A program made the position numbers and the translations under genes. A stretch of DNA of 64,000 nt, taken from the NCBI GenBank assembly GCA_002783405.1, contig PFGG01000040.1, positions 1 through 64,000 on the forward strand, read 5' to 3'. The notes beneath the pieces were generated by a model. The model ran no database searches and was not told where the DNA came from. It saw nothing but the letters and a program-made list of their open reading frames with translations. Origin of the DNA: a bacterium (Candidatus Blackallbacteria) CG13_big_fil_rev_8_21_14_2_50_49_14. GTDB taxonomy: Bacteria; Cyanobacteriota; Sericytochromatia; UBA7694. Below are positions 10,101-18,713 of the stretch, in pieces (the stretch's first letter is position 1; each line of letters begins with the position of its first letter).

Positions 10101-11407
10101 AGGATTTTTTGAAAATAGGCCAGAGAATCGGGGCAGAGAACCTCTTCCAGGCTCTGTTGCATGACTTCTTCGGCGGTATAGCCGCGTAAGCTTTCGACAG
10201 AGGGGCTGACATAACTGAACTGAAGGGTTTCTGGATCAAGTACCCAGAGCACATCGCGCATATTTTCTGTCAGCAGGCGATAATGCTTTTCACTTTTCTG
10301 CAGGCGTTTGAGCAGGCTTTTTTCCTGGCTGAGGTCGCGCACAAAACTGACCATGTCTTCGGTTTCGGGCAAAAAATTAACCGTTACCAGAACGTCGATA
10401 AAATGGCCGTCTTTGTGTTTTTGCTGGGTTTCAAACTGTTCAGAACCCTGACGGATAATCCGTGCAATACGCGCTTGCGTTGCTTCAGGCTGTTCAAGTG
10501 CATCTAAGGTATTGATGGCTTGGCCGATCAGTTCTTCAGGAGAATAACCCAGCATCTGGGCCCAGGCATGATTTGCTTCTAAGATCAGGCCTTCTTTGCT
10601 GACACGTATAAAACCTGTAGAGGTTTGTTTGAGAGCCAATTCATAGATTAATTCTTTTTGAGTATCGAGGCTCGAGATGATTGCAATTGCTCCGCATGGC
10701 TTTTCTTCCATCAGCAAAGCTGCTGTTTGCAGGTTGATCCACAGGTTTTTCTGCTTGAAGGAGGTGTGGTATGGGCCACGGTAAACCCCTTTTTTGTCTT
10801 CAAAGGGGGCTTTTAAGGCCTTCAGAATGCGTTGATCCGACAGGCTTTCTAAATTCTGACCGATTAGCTGAACCGTTGAGGGGATCGAAAAGATTTTGAG
10901 AAAGGCCGGGTTGCAATAGGTGATGGTTAAATCATGTGTGTAATACAAGATGCCGATAGGACTGTTTTCGAGAATCAGGGACAGATTTTTTTCTTGCGGC
11001 TGAAGCTTTTCGCTGCAGATTTTCGGGGGGCTGATTTTGCGCCCCAGGGCAAAAACATGGGAAATAGCTTGTGTTTCTGAGGCTTGCTCAGGGAGTAGTG
11101 TCCATTGGAACCCTTGCCCAGGTTGGATCTCGATTTCAATCTGCTGTTTTTGCCTGTCTTTCAAAACTTTTTCAAGTGCTTGTAGGAGGGGCTGAGAAAA
11201 TACGGGGTTGCCTTCGCTGGCCGTAGGAAGTTTATCCAGGCCATTTTGGGGGGGCAAATTGAGCAGCTTTTGGCCAGCGGGGTTGAGGTAAATCAGGCGA
11301 GATTCAGAATCGAAACACAAGAGCGCGTCAGGGAGATGTTCTGCCAGAAGGTAAAAACCTGCAGTCAGTTCCTTTGCTTGGTTTGGTTTTGTCTGATCTT
11401 CTGACAT
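7103..11407 (-). CDS. Hybrid sensor histidine kinase (6 PAS, GAF, HisKA, HATPase, REC)
   Basis: A 1434-residue kinase without visible membrane segments. Six PAS repeats can be placed at about 18-120, 141-250, 256-368, 378-495, 508-618 and 628-745; the last carries the classic NPAFEKTTGYSREEALGKNP. A GAF-like domain follows (about 765-915), then HisKA with phosphoacceptor H961 (NMSHEIRTP), HATPase with DSGIGI and GTGLGLAI boxes, and a receiver with D1255 (LMDIKMPVMDG). The last 100 residues are helical and lack a clear Hpt motif. The kinase should integrate several cytosolic ligands or redox cues. No cognate regulator is adjacent. The start lacks a strong ribosome site. Confidence 0.93.
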   Translation of the reverse strand: MSEDQTKPNQAKELTAGFYLLAEHLPDALLCFDSESRLIYLNPAGQKLLNLPPQNGLDKLPTASEGNPVFSQPLLQALEKVLKDRQKQQIEIEIQPGQGFQWTLLPEQASETQAISHVFALGRKISPPKICSEKLQPQEKNLSLILENSPIGILYYTHDLTITYCNPAFLKIFSIPSTVQLIGQNLESLSDQRILKALKAPFEDKKGVYRGPYHTSFKQKNLWINLQTAALLMEEKPCGAIAIISSLDTQKELIYELALKQTSTGFIRVSKEGLILEANHAWAQMLGYSPEELIGQAINTLDALEQPEATQARIARIIRQGSEQFETQQKHKDGHFIDVLVTVNFLPETEDMVSFVRDLSQEKSLLKRLQKSEKHYRLLTENMRDVLWVLDPETLQFSYVSPSVESLRGYTAEEVMQQSLEEVLCPDSLAYFQKILPEALAQFQRGEAHAHLVRIEQPCKDGSTVWTEVSAQATLNPETNRLEIHGVSRDISQQIKSEHDLQNSEERYRSLFEANRAVELLIEPQTGQIIDANLAAEKFYGYSREHLRQMKIMQINQLKPEEIKQEMQLAQREQREQFFFQHRLANGEIRDVEVFSGPIKLGKQELLYSIVHDITQRKKIEEERTRLITAIEQAENSIVITDLNGHLVYVNPAFEKTTGYSREEALGKNPRILKSGIQGSDYYRTLWDTLISGQTWRGRLVNRRKDGSLYTEEASISPIFNQEGKITHYVGVKTEITQQIAYEERLKRLADVNLLIREISQEILATASPHKIIDKTLAQLGHFLKLSHLYLSVVNFENGEIDHHHEWFAQASLQPQTPVENLPWNDFSALRQILEKHQPVLYENIDPESSLSPIQAHLQARGVYSALLYPIFVSDQLYGVIGLEESQKPRKWLEEEKLILIAMADNLGRSLERLQNIELLEQKVKEQTLSLQTTNTELLHAKELAESGNRAKSAFLANMSHEIRTPMNAILGFANLLQEQISNPKYKEHLQAISSSGNALMAIINDILDLSKIEAGKLSLHPEPTDIKHLLKEIYQLFSLSAQEKDLDFRLELPTENIPLLHLDPLRLRQVLVNLVGNAIKFTPKGFLSLSLRRIVLNNTTPPQLEIKIQDSGIGISSEALSRLFQPFEQQERAYAMHRGGTGLGLAISNRLIEMMQGQIQVESKVNQGCLFTILLPEKQANSIIPSTASAHQGQAIENLRLKPAKLLIADDVLVNRNLFQYMLEDKPLTLLLACDGQEAVSLATEEKPDLILMDIKMPVMDGLEAQQILSKNPSTAHIPVVALTAYALPEEKNSFLHQGFADVLSKPVQKKDLLNLLMRYLGQVPPSPVMEAKQNHSALKPEQILAELEQNWFERWAKIKTSLELNTLENFSNALTDLSNQAELPRLKAFTDQLHYHIQRFELLEASALLASFPALLSTCQEELQAKISKKTD

Positions 11408-11509
11408 AAATGCTTTTTAACAGTCCATTTGATGTACTTTTACTCATTAGCATAGAGGAGTTGTCCTCTGAAATCAAATGCTTTTTGGGGTTCGAATGAA
11501 CAACTGAAA

Positions 11510-12079
11510 TTATTGCTCAGAATTGGCACGAAAGCTTTGCATAAGCGTATCCCGGTAGCGCCAGAGATATTCAAAACCTGAGAGCAGGGTTAGAATGACC
11601 GCCAAAACATAAATCGCAAGACCAAGTTCTAAAAAGGCACGGGAGTTGGGGCCGCGACCCACTAGAAAAACCAGAATGCAAGCCATTTGAGCTGCTGTCT
11701 TGGCTTTGCCCAGGTTATCAGCGCTCATGACGGTTTGATTTTCTTTGCCCGCCAGCAGGGCGCGTAAGCCCGTGATTAAAAATTCACGTCCGATAATGAC
11801 CACCACAGTCCAAACGGGTAAATGCACCACCGGATCGGCTGCAAAGGCAATAAAGGCGGTTGATACCAACAGTTTATCCGCCAGGGGATCCAGAAGTTTG
11901 CCTGCGTCACTCATTTGTTTAAAGCGGCGGGCGTAGTAACCATCAAACCAATCGGTAAAGGCGGCTACCACAAAGGTCAGCAAAGCCATGACATCCCACT
12001 GAAGCCCTGCTGTTATGAAATAACAGAAGGGCACCACCAGAACCAGACGGAGCAGGGTGAGTAGATTAGGGATTGTCAA
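11510..12079 (-). CDS. pgsA: CDP-diacylglycerol-glycerol-3-phosphate 3-phosphatidyltransferase
   Basis: An integral membrane enzyme of phosphatidylglycerol synthesis that transfers phosphatidyl from CDP-diacylglycerol to glycerol 3-phosphate. The CDP-alcohol phosphotransferase signature is intact: DWFDGYYARR followed by GKLLDPLADK. The N-terminus IPNLLTLLRL and four to five further hydrophobic segments fit the family. I chose the TTG start at 12079, which gives 189 aa, the usual length, and overlaps the stop of the upstream propeller gene by 14 nt. The same frame stays open to another TTG at 12175, which would add 32 residues unlike the family. Neither start has a strong ribosome site, so coupling to the upstream gene is likely. 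Confidence 0.9.
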   Translation of the reverse strand: MTIPNLLTLLRLVLVVPFCYFITAGLQWDVMALLTFVVAAFTDWFDGYYARRFKQMSDAGKLLDPLADKLLVSTAFIAFAADPVVHLPVWTVVVIIGREFLITGLRALLAGKENQTVMSADNLGKAKTAAQMACILVFLVGRGPNSRAFLELGLAIYVLAVILTLLSGFEYLWRYRDTLMQSFRANSEQ

Positions 12080-13343
12080 AGAAGAACCGGAAACTGCTTG
12101 CAGGTTGTTCAGGGGTGCTGACGCGCTCAGACTGAATACCGGCACCCAGTACGCCTGGGGTTCCGAAGAAAACAATTTTCAGTCGGCCCAGCGGAGGCGC
12201 GGTTGCGGCATTGACAGAGGTGCCAAAGCTGCGCGTAGGCAGATCGGTTTCACCATTGATCAGCGAAATATTATAGCCGCCGCCACCATTGGAGACATAG
12301 ACCAATTTATCATTGGAGGTGACATCTACTCCATTGGGAGAAGTGGTCGGACGACGCGGATCGGTATTCAAGGGAATATTGCGGCCCACACTCTGCAGGT
12401 TGATATTACCTGCCAGGCGCGAAGGCGTTGGAATCACGGTCAGAACATTGGCTGAGCTGCCCGTGATATACATTTTGCTGCCAGTGCTGTTCAGTGCAAT
12501 ATTTTCAGGTGAGACAGGTACATTGGCGGCAATCTGGTTGTCGCGTAAGGAAACCTGGGCCACAGGCTGTTGAATATTGGCGGCATTGAATACCAGCAAT
12601 TCATCGGCAGCGTTGTTGACCAGATAAACACGACCGGCACGATCAACGACGACGTCACGCAGATCCGTGGAAACGGTCACGGGAATCTGGAAAAACTCAG
12701 CAGGGGTGAGGGTGTCCTGACCCAAATTAATATTAAAGGCCAAAAGGCGGCCATTGGCGCGGTCGATGGCGAAAAGGCGGCTGTTATCCGGTGAAACCGC
12801 CAGTTGGGAGGGGCTGGGTCGGCGGGTTTGATTGGTGCCCGTGGCCAGACGCACAACACCCTGCGCAATTACGTTGGGCAAACGACTGGGTGAAGAGGTG
12901 TCCAGGGTGGCGATGGTAGAGGTATCGCCCACTGAAACATAGGCGCGGGTTCCCAGACTGTTAAACGCAATGCCCTGGGGCAGAGTGCCTTGAACCGTCA
13001 CTTTGCCGCGGCTCATAAATTCAGTGCCTGTCAAGCGTTCAAAAATAGAAATAGAACCGTCATTGATATTCGTGACCAGAATGCGTCGGCTGTCTGAAGA
13101 GACCGCCAGATCATCAGGGCGATTGCCTGTCTCAAGTTGGCTGATGACCCGGTGAGTCAAAAGGTCAAAGACATAGAGTTCGTTGGTGGTCGGGCTGACA
13201 ATCAACGAGATATTATTGGAAGGTGCATTGCCCACCTGGGGACCGCACGCGGCCAGCAGGGATGTGGCCATCAGGGCCGTCATCGTCTTCAGAATTGGAC
13301 GGGTCTGGAGGAAGCGATTTGCAGTTTTTAAAGCTTTTTTCAT
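12066..13343 (-). CDS. YVTN-type beta-propeller lipoprotein
   Basis: This 425-residue protein begins with a long signal peptide (signal end LLAACGPQ, lipobox Cys about residue 33). The mature part is a series of about 45-residue repeats of the YVTN/YncE beta-propeller type, for example LIVSPTTNELYVFDLLTHRV, DDLAVSSDSRRILVTNINDG and LVYVSNGGGGYNISLI. It probably forms a seven-bladed propeller at the cell surface or in the periplasm; ligands are unknown. Its 3' end overlaps the pgsA start. A promoter candidate lies at 13411-13440. Function beyond a propeller scaffold cannot be read from sequence. Confidence 0.85.
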   Translation of the reverse strand: MKKALKTANRFLQTRPILKTMTALMATSLLAACGPQVGNAPSNNISLIVSPTTNELYVFDLLTHRVISQLETGNRPDDLAVSSDSRRILVTNINDGSISIFERLTGTEFMSRGKVTVQGTLPQGIAFNSLGTRAYVSVGDTSTIATLDTSSPSRLPNVIAQGVVRLATGTNQTRRPSPSQLAVSPDNSRLFAIDRANGRLLAFNINLGQDTLTPAEFFQIPVTVSTDLRDVVVDRAGRVYLVNNAADELLVFNAANIQQPVAQVSLRDNQIAANVPVSPENIALNSTGSKMYITGSSANVLTVIPTPSRLAGNINLQSVGRNIPLNTDPRRPTTSPNGVDVTSNDKLVYVSNGGGGYNISLINGETDLPTRSFGTSVNAATAPPLGRLKIVFFGTPGVLGAGIQSERVSTPEQPASSFRFFFDNP

Positions 13344-13410
13344 AACAACCTGCTGAGTCTTGGTGATTTCCGGTTGATCCTCAGGATGCTGCTTTGCGCA
13401 GACGTCCTTC

Positions 13411-13440
13411 TTTATAGCATATTTTGGGGAGTGCTTACAA
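13411..13440 (-). promoter_or_regulatory. Promoter candidate of the propeller-pgsA unit
   Basis: Minus-strand TTGTAA (13435-13440) and TATAAA (13411-13416) with an 18-nt spacer, about 70 nt upstream of the propeller ATG. It lies in the divergent region shared with dnaE. Confidence 0.45.
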
Positions 13441-13496
13441 AAATCTTTTCAGAGATTGGCTGCTTTGCAAAAATTCACACCCTTCATGCGCCTTTC

Positions 13497-13528
13497 TGAT
13501 CCTTTGGATCCTGTAAACTGATCCTTTG
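13497..13528 (+). repeat. Direct repeat upstream of dnaE
   Basis: The 10-mer TGATCCTTTG occurs at 13497-13506 and again at 13519-13528, a 22-nt period or about two helical turns, with GGATCC between. It lies 25 nt before the dnaE ATG and ends close to its ribosome site. Confidence 0.6.
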
Positions 13529-13553
13529 AGCCCCCCAAGGAGAACGTTTTGTT

Positions 13554-16500
13554 ATGTCAGCCCCTCAGTTTGTGCACTGCAATGTCCACACCGAATTTTC
13601 CCTGCTCGATTCCACCGTTCGCATCAAAGAAGTGATTGCCAAAGCCGTTGAAATGGGGATGCCCGCCCTGGCGATTACGGACAATGGCGTGATGTATGGG
13701 GCCTTGGAATTTTATAAACAGGCGCGCAAAAACGGGATCAAACCTTTATTGGGCTGTGAAATGTATGTGGCCCCGAAGGGCATTCAGGATCGAACCGGTC
13801 GCCGTACGGGTGAAAACAATCAGCGTTTGACCCTGATTGCCAAAAATGAAACCGGCTACCGCAATTTGCTCAAATTGGTCAGTGAATCGCATATCAAAGG
13901 CTTTTATTATAAACCCCGTGTCGATCATGAGATGTTGGAACGCCATTGTGATGGCCTGATTGCCATGAGTGCCGGTATGGGCGGAGAATTGCCCCAAAAA
14001 TTGATGAAAGAAGATTATGCCGGGGCCAAACAGCTTGCCAATTGGTACAAGGAACGCTTTGATTTTTATTTGGAGTTGCAGGATCACCGGATTGAATTGC
14101 AGCAGAAAATCAACCGGGGCATGATGCAGCTTTCGAAAGATCTGGGGATTCCCGTTGCTGCGACCAACGATGTGCACTATCTAAACCAGGCAGATTCGCA
14201 ATTGCATGAAATGGTGCTCTGTATTGCCGATGGCAAGACCCTGAATGATACCAATCGCTACCGCTATCCTGGCGGGCCCGAATATTATTTGAAAAGCCCT
14301 GAAGAAATGGCGCATCTCTTTCAGGAAGTGCCAGAAGCGCTCAGTAATACGCTGGTCATTGCCGAAAAATGCCATGTGATTATTGAAACCGGCAATTATA
14401 AGCTGCCGATCTATGATGTGCCGCCGGGCCATACCCCAGAAAGCTATTTGCGTGAATTGACCTGGAAAGGCATTCGCGAGCGCTATCCTGACAAGGTGAC
14501 CCCCGAAATTCGTCAGCGGGTGGAGTTTGAACTGGGCGTTATTGAGCATATGGGCTTTCCCAGCTATTTCTTGGTGGTCTGGGATTTTATCAATTACGCA
14601 CGGATGCATGGCATTTCTGTTGGGCCAGGGCGTGGATCCGCCGCAGGCAGTATTGTTTCTTATGCCCTGCGCATTACGGATATTGATCCAATTCCCTTTC
14701 AATTGCTGTTTGAACGCTTTCTAAACCCTGATCGTATCAGCATGCCGGATATTGATATCGACTTCTGTATCGAGCGCCGTGAAGAAGTGATTCAATATGT
14801 CACCCGCAAATATGGGGCTGACAAGGTGGCTCAGATTCTGACCGTGGGCACACTTGGGGCCAAGATGGTGGTGCGCGATATTGCCCGGACACGGGGATTT
14901 GCACCCTCTGAAGCCGATCGCCTTGCCAAGATGATCCCCACCAAACCGGGCGTGAAACTTGAGGAATATATTCAAGAGGGCTCGGAACTACGCGCTGAAA
15001 TGAATAAAAACCCAGAGATCAAGCAATTGATTGAAGATGCGCTCAAGCTGGAAGGCAATGCCCGCCAGGTGGGGGTGCATGCTGCGGGGGTTGTGATTTC
15101 GCGCGATTCCCTGGACACGGTGGTGCCGCTGCGGGCTGAAGACGGCAAGCTGATTACCCAGTTCACCAAGGATGAAGTCGAAGAAGTTGGTTTGCTCAAG
15201 ATGGATTTTCTGGGGCTGCGCAACCTGACCATGATTTCCAAAACCCTTGAAATTCTGAAGGAGTCTCGGGGCATTGAGCTGGATATGGGGCATTTGCCCT
15301 TTGATGACGAAAACACCTATAAACTGCTCAGTTCAGGCTATACCGTCGGGGTTTTCCAATTGGAATCCAGTGGTATGCAAAAACTGGTGCGCCGTTTGAT
15401 GCCCAATAATATTGAAGATATTACCGCCCTCGTGGCGCTCTATCGCCCCGGCCCTTTGGGCAGCGGCATGGACAAGGACTTTGTCGAACGTAAATTTGGC
15501 CGCCAACCAGTGACCTATTATGATACCTCGCTAGAGGAAATGGTCAAGCCGATTCTCAAAGACACCTTTGGTTTGATTCTTTACCAGGAACAGATCATGC
15601 AGATTTCGCGTGTGGTGGCTGAGTTTACCCCAGGTGAAGCCGATAACCTGCGTAAGGCCATGGGTAAGAAACAGGCCGATGTCATGGCCAAAATGAAGGC
15701 CAAATTTATTGACGGTTCCGAGAAAAAGCAGATTCGCCGTGAAGTTTCAGAAAACCTCTTCAATGTCATGGAAGAGTTTGCCAAATATGGTTTTAACAAG
15801 AGTCACAGTGCGGCCTATGCCTATGTGGCCTATCAAACGGCCTGGCTCAAGGCCAATTACCCTGTAGAATATATGGCTGCCTTGATTTCCAGCGTGATGA
15901 GTACCCAAGACAAGGTGCCGCTTTACGTGGGCGAAGCCCGGCGCATGAAGATCAATATTTTGCCTCCCGATATCAATGAGAGTTTGAATAATTTCTCGGT
16001 CTTTGATAAAAATATCCGCTTTGGCTTGGGAGCTGTCAAGAACCTGGGGGCTGCAGCGATTGAGAATATTTTGGCAGAACGTCAGCAAAACGGCCCCTTC
16101 AGCTCTTTTTATGATTTCTGTACACGGGTTGACCTGCGGGTTTGCAATAAGCGCTCGATTGAAAGTTTGATCAAAGCAGGGGCCTTTACCAGCATTCTCG
16201 ATAATCGGGGCATGTTGCTGCATAATTTGGATCGCACCATGGGGGCTGCCAATAACGTGCAAAAACATAAAAATATGGGTCAAATCAGTCTGTTTGAACT
16301 CGACAGTGCAGCGGATCTGGATTTTCAGCAGGCCCCAGAACTTGAAGAAGCGCCTGAATTTGAGCGTGAAGCCCTCTTGAGTTATGAAAAAGAAGTGATC
16401 GGGATTTATGTTTCAGGTCATCCTTTGGATATGGTGCAGGAACAGGTTCAGGCTTTTGCACAACATTCGGTCAGTGAACTTGAAGAATTGGATGAGGGGC

Positions 16501-17042
16501 GTGAAACGATTCTGGCGGGGTTGGTGGTGGAGCGCCGCCTCAAGACCAATGAAAAAAATGACACCATGCTCTTTTTGAAAATCGAAGATTTAACCGGTGA
16601 AATTGAAATTTTCGTGGCACCGAAAACCTTTGAGAAATTTCGAACCCTTCTTGAAAATGAAGACAAACTGCTGCTCAAGGCCAAAATTCGGCCCAAGCGC
16701 GATGAAAATGAACCGCCCCGCCTGGCTTTGTTTGGCGTCTATTCGCTGATGCAGCTTGAAAGTCTGCGGCTTTGTTTTCCCGAATACGATATCCGTCGTC
16801 TGACCGCTTTGCGCTGTCTGCTGCAGGAGTTTCCGGGTGAAACACCGGTGGTGATCTGCTCTGAACAGGAGCCTGAGAATGCGATTGCCGTGGGCTGTGA
16901 TTTTTGGATTCAACCTGAAGAAAAACTGATGCGCCGTCTGATCAAAAGCTTGGGTCAAGAAAACGTAATTTTGTATCAGGTGGCGAAGCCCGGTGTCGAA
17001 CAGGCGGCTCCTGCTCCAGAAAACGAAACGGTTTCGGTTTAA
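13554..17042 (+). CDS. dnaE: DNA polymerase III subunit alpha
   Basis: The replicative polymerase, 1162 residues, the standard length of DnaE. An N-terminal PHP domain starts with FVHCNVHTEFSLLD; the polymerase active-site aspartates lie in PDIDIDF (D399, D401, D403); GPGRGSAAGS precedes them; a helix-hairpin-helix/tau-binding region follows, with a clamp-binding pentapeptide QISLF at 910-914. The C-terminal OB-fold spans about 970-1060. The start has AAGGAG 11 nt upstream. A poorly conserved C-terminal tail of about 80 residues ends the protein. The gene seems to be transcribed alone or with distal genes up to a terminator near 17371. Confidence 0.97.
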   Translation: MSAPQFVHCNVHTEFSLLDSTVRIKEVIAKAVEMGMPALAITDNGVMYGALEFYKQARKNGIKPLLGCEMYVAPKGIQDRTGRRTGENNQRLTLIAKNETGYRNLLKLVSESHIKGFYYKPRVDHEMLERHCDGLIAMSAGMGGELPQKLMKEDYAGAKQLANWYKERFDFYLELQDHRIELQQKINRGMMQLSKDLGIPVAATNDVHYLNQADSQLHEMVLCIADGKTLNDTNRYRYPGGPEYYLKSPEEMAHLFQEVPEALSNTLVIAEKCHVIIETGNYKLPIYDVPPGHTPESYLRELTWKGIRERYPDKVTPEIRQRVEFELGVIEHMGFPSYFLVVWDFINYARMHGISVGPGRGSAAGSIVSYALRITDIDPIPFQLLFERFLNPDRISMPDIDIDFCIERREEVIQYVTRKYGADKVAQILTVGTLGAKMVVRDIARTRGFAPSEADRLAKMIPTKPGVKLEEYIQEGSELRAEMNKNPEIKQLIEDALKLEGNARQVGVHAAGVVISRDSLDTVVPLRAEDGKLITQFTKDEVEEVGLLKMDFLGLRNLTMISKTLEILKESRGIELDMGHLPFDDENTYKLLSSGYTVGVFQLESSGMQKLVRRLMPNNIEDITALVALYRPGPLGSGMDKDFVERKFGRQPVTYYDTSLEEMVKPILKDTFGLILYQEQIMQISRVVAEFTPGEADNLRKAMGKKQADVMAKMKAKFIDGSEKKQIRREVSENLFNVMEEFAKYGFNKSHSAAYAYVAYQTAWLKANYPVEYMAALISSVMSTQDKVPLYVGEARRMKINILPPDINESLNNFSVFDKNIRFGLGAVKNLGAAAIENILAERQQNGPFSSFYDFCTRVDLRVCNKRSIESLIKAGAFTSILDNRGMLLHNLDRTMGAANNVQKHKNMGQISLFELDSAADLDFQQAPELEEAPEFEREALLSYEKEVIGIYVSGHPLDMVQEQVQAFAQHSVSELEELDEGRETILAGLVVERRLKTNEKNDTMLFLKIEDLTGEIEIFVAPKTFEKFRTLLENEDKLLLKAKIRPKRDENEPPRLALFGVYSLMQLESLRLCFPEYDIRRLTALRCLLQEFPGETPVVICSEQEPENAIAVGCDFWIQPEEKLMRRLIKSLGQENVILYQVAKPGVEQAAPAPENETVSV

Positions 17043-17428
17043 CCTAAAAATTTTTTTCAGGATTCAATTTGATTTTTTTGCATTCTGCATAAATATTGCA
17101 AATAGATTACATTTTGAAAAGCAGGCTATCAGACCCTTTAGCGCCTCTTGCCATTTAAAAAATCGAATTTGTTTCGTTTTTGTCAAGAACTTAAACCCAA
17201 TCGTTGTTTAAATTTTTGAGAAATTTTATTTTACTGCGACAGGGATGCCATCTTTTCTTCACATCTATCCTGTAAAGTATTAATCAAGACCAGATCATCA
17301 AGGATTCGTTAAACAGTCCACTGGTTAGCCCATCAAAACTCTAGCTTGTGCCCCTCCCTGGGGCATTTTTTATTGGCCTTTTTTAGTGGTACGATAGTGT
17401 CGAACCTATTGAAAGCGCAGGAGTTTGT
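17043..17428 (+). other. Intergenic region dnaE-elbB, possible small RNA
   Basis: 386 nt with no convincing gene. A weak promoter-like pair, TTGTTT (17204-17209) and TATTTT (17227-17232) with 17-nt spacing, is followed 130 nt later by a strong terminator (17349-17371). This could be an independent small RNA of about 130 nt (about 17240-17371). More simply it may be the dnaE 3' untranslated region. The elbB ribosome site (CAGGAG) is at the end. Confidence 0.3.
17349..17371 (+). terminator. Intrinsic terminator between dnaE and elbB
   Basis: TGCCCC (17349-17354), loop TCCCT, GGGGCA (17360-17365), then six T. A compact, GC-rich stem with a T-run on the plus strand. Confidence 0.8.
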
Positions 17429-18094
17429 ATGAAAAAAGTTGCTGTTGTTTTGTCGGGGTGCGGAGTTTTTGATGGCGCTGAAATTTATGAGTCTACGCTG
17501 ACTCTGCTCAATTTGGATCGTCTGGATCTGCCTTATCAGTGCCTGGCTCCCAATATTCCCCAAATGCATGTGATTAATCATCTCACGGGAGAGGTGATGG
17601 AAGCTGAATCCCGCAATGTCTTGGTGGAAGCCGCAAGGATTGCGCGGGGTGAAATTCAGGATTTGGCCACTGCCAAAGCTGAGGATTTCAGTGCTGTGAT
17701 CTTTCCAGGTGGCTTTGGGGCTGCTAAAAACCTCTGTAATTTTGCGGTCAAAGGCCCAGACTGTGACGTCAATCCTGAGGTGGAGCGCTTTATTTCAGAG
17801 GCGCTTCAAGCCAAGCTGCCGCTGGGCTTTATTTGCATTGCCCCGGCTTTAATGGGCAAAGTGGCGCAAAGGGCTGGAATAAAAACCAGCTTGACCCTGG
17901 GCACGGGTGCCGAATGGGCAGAGAAAATTGAGGCCATGGGACAAACCCATGCCGCTTGTCCGGTGCGTGAAATCGTGGTGGATGAAGCCAACCGCATGAT
18001 CTCGACCCCTGCCTATATGGAAGCTGGACGCATTTCTGAGGCTGCTGATGGGATTGAAAATCTTGTCAAAACCTTGGCTGCCTGGTTGCGTTAA
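17429..18094 (+). CDS. elbB: ElbB-like glyoxalase (DJ-1/PfpI, class I glutamine amidotransferase fold)
   Basis: A 221-residue protein matching the ElbB family along its whole length: VLSGCGVFDGAEI at the N-terminus, IFPGGFGAAKNL, and the nucleophile elbow GFICIAPAL with Cys136. E. coli ElbB has glyoxalase activity in vitro and an uncertain link to isoprenoid synthesis. Expected to be cytosolic. The ribosome site CAGGAG lies 7 nt before the ATG. The next gene begins directly after its stop codon. Confidence 0.92.
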   Translation: MKKVAVVLSGCGVFDGAEIYESTLTLLNLDRLDLPYQCLAPNIPQMHVINHLTGEVMEAESRNVLVEAARIARGEIQDLATAKAEDFSAVIFPGGFGAAKNLCNFAVKGPDCDVNPEVERFISEALQAKLPLGFICIAPALMGKVAQRAGIKTSLTLGTGAEWAEKIEAMGQTHAACPVREIVVDEANRMISTPAYMEAGRISEAADGIENLVKTLAAWLR

Positions 18095-18706
18095 TTGCAG
18101 GTTACGCCCCCTGAAATCAGCGCGCTGATGCAGAGCATGCAGCCAGCGGTTCCGCTGATGAATCTGTTGGAAGGTTATCAGGACCTTCAGAGTGTGATGG
18201 CGGTTCTGGAAGCGCAACAAAGTTTTGATCTGCAGAACAATACTGCGCGCTTCAATGAAAATGAAGGGCTCTTGCCTTTGCCAGAAGCTGGCGATCGTCT
18301 GCGCTATCTTGGCTATTTTCTCAGTGCAGGTTTGGATGCCCAACGTCCGATTCAGATTGAGCTGAATTTGGGTCGGCCTTTGGCCGGCCACCCCTTTATT
18401 CTGATTCTCAAAGCTTTTTCGCTCTTGGGAACCCACCGTTTTCGTCTGGTACAAGGGCTATCGCTGACCCAGGAGGCTTTGGCCTCGGCCAAGGGGCAGG
18501 TGGCTTTTTCCTTTGAACCTTTGGCTACCCTGCTGAGAGACCCTGCCAGGATTACAGGTTTTCAGGTCTATCTGATGAAACCCAAATTTGATCCGGCCAG
18601 CGCCAGCCCGATCGAAACCGTGTACACTGAACCAGAAACAGAATCAGGGGTGGTTCGCGCTGCTCCCAATCTGAATGTCTATAAACATATTGATACACGG
18701 GTCTGA
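18095..18706 (+). CDS. Conserved-looking protein of unknown function
   Basis: 203 residues with no recognised family. It starts with TTG immediately after the elbB TAA, without its own strong ribosome site, so translational coupling is probable; a later in-frame ATG ([10 protein letters not shown], residue 12) is a possible alternative. The sequence is a mixed alpha/beta globular protein with two segments rich in Leu and Gly ([20 protein letters not shown]) and a Glu/Thr-rich tail. No signal peptide or membrane helix. It ends 7 nt before the threonine synthase start and so belongs to an elbB-thrC run of genes. Confidence 0.7.
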   Translation: MQVTPPEISALMQSMQPAVPLMNLLEGYQDLQSVMAVLEAQQSFDLQNNTARFNENEGLLPLPEAGDRLRYLGYFLSAGLDAQRPIQIELNLGRPLAGHPFILILKAFSLLGTHRFRLVQGLSLTQEALASAKGQVAFSFEPLATLLRDPARITGFQVYLMKPKFDPASASPIETVYTEPETESGVVRAAPNLNVYKHIDTRV

Positions 18707-18713
18707 GGTTTTT

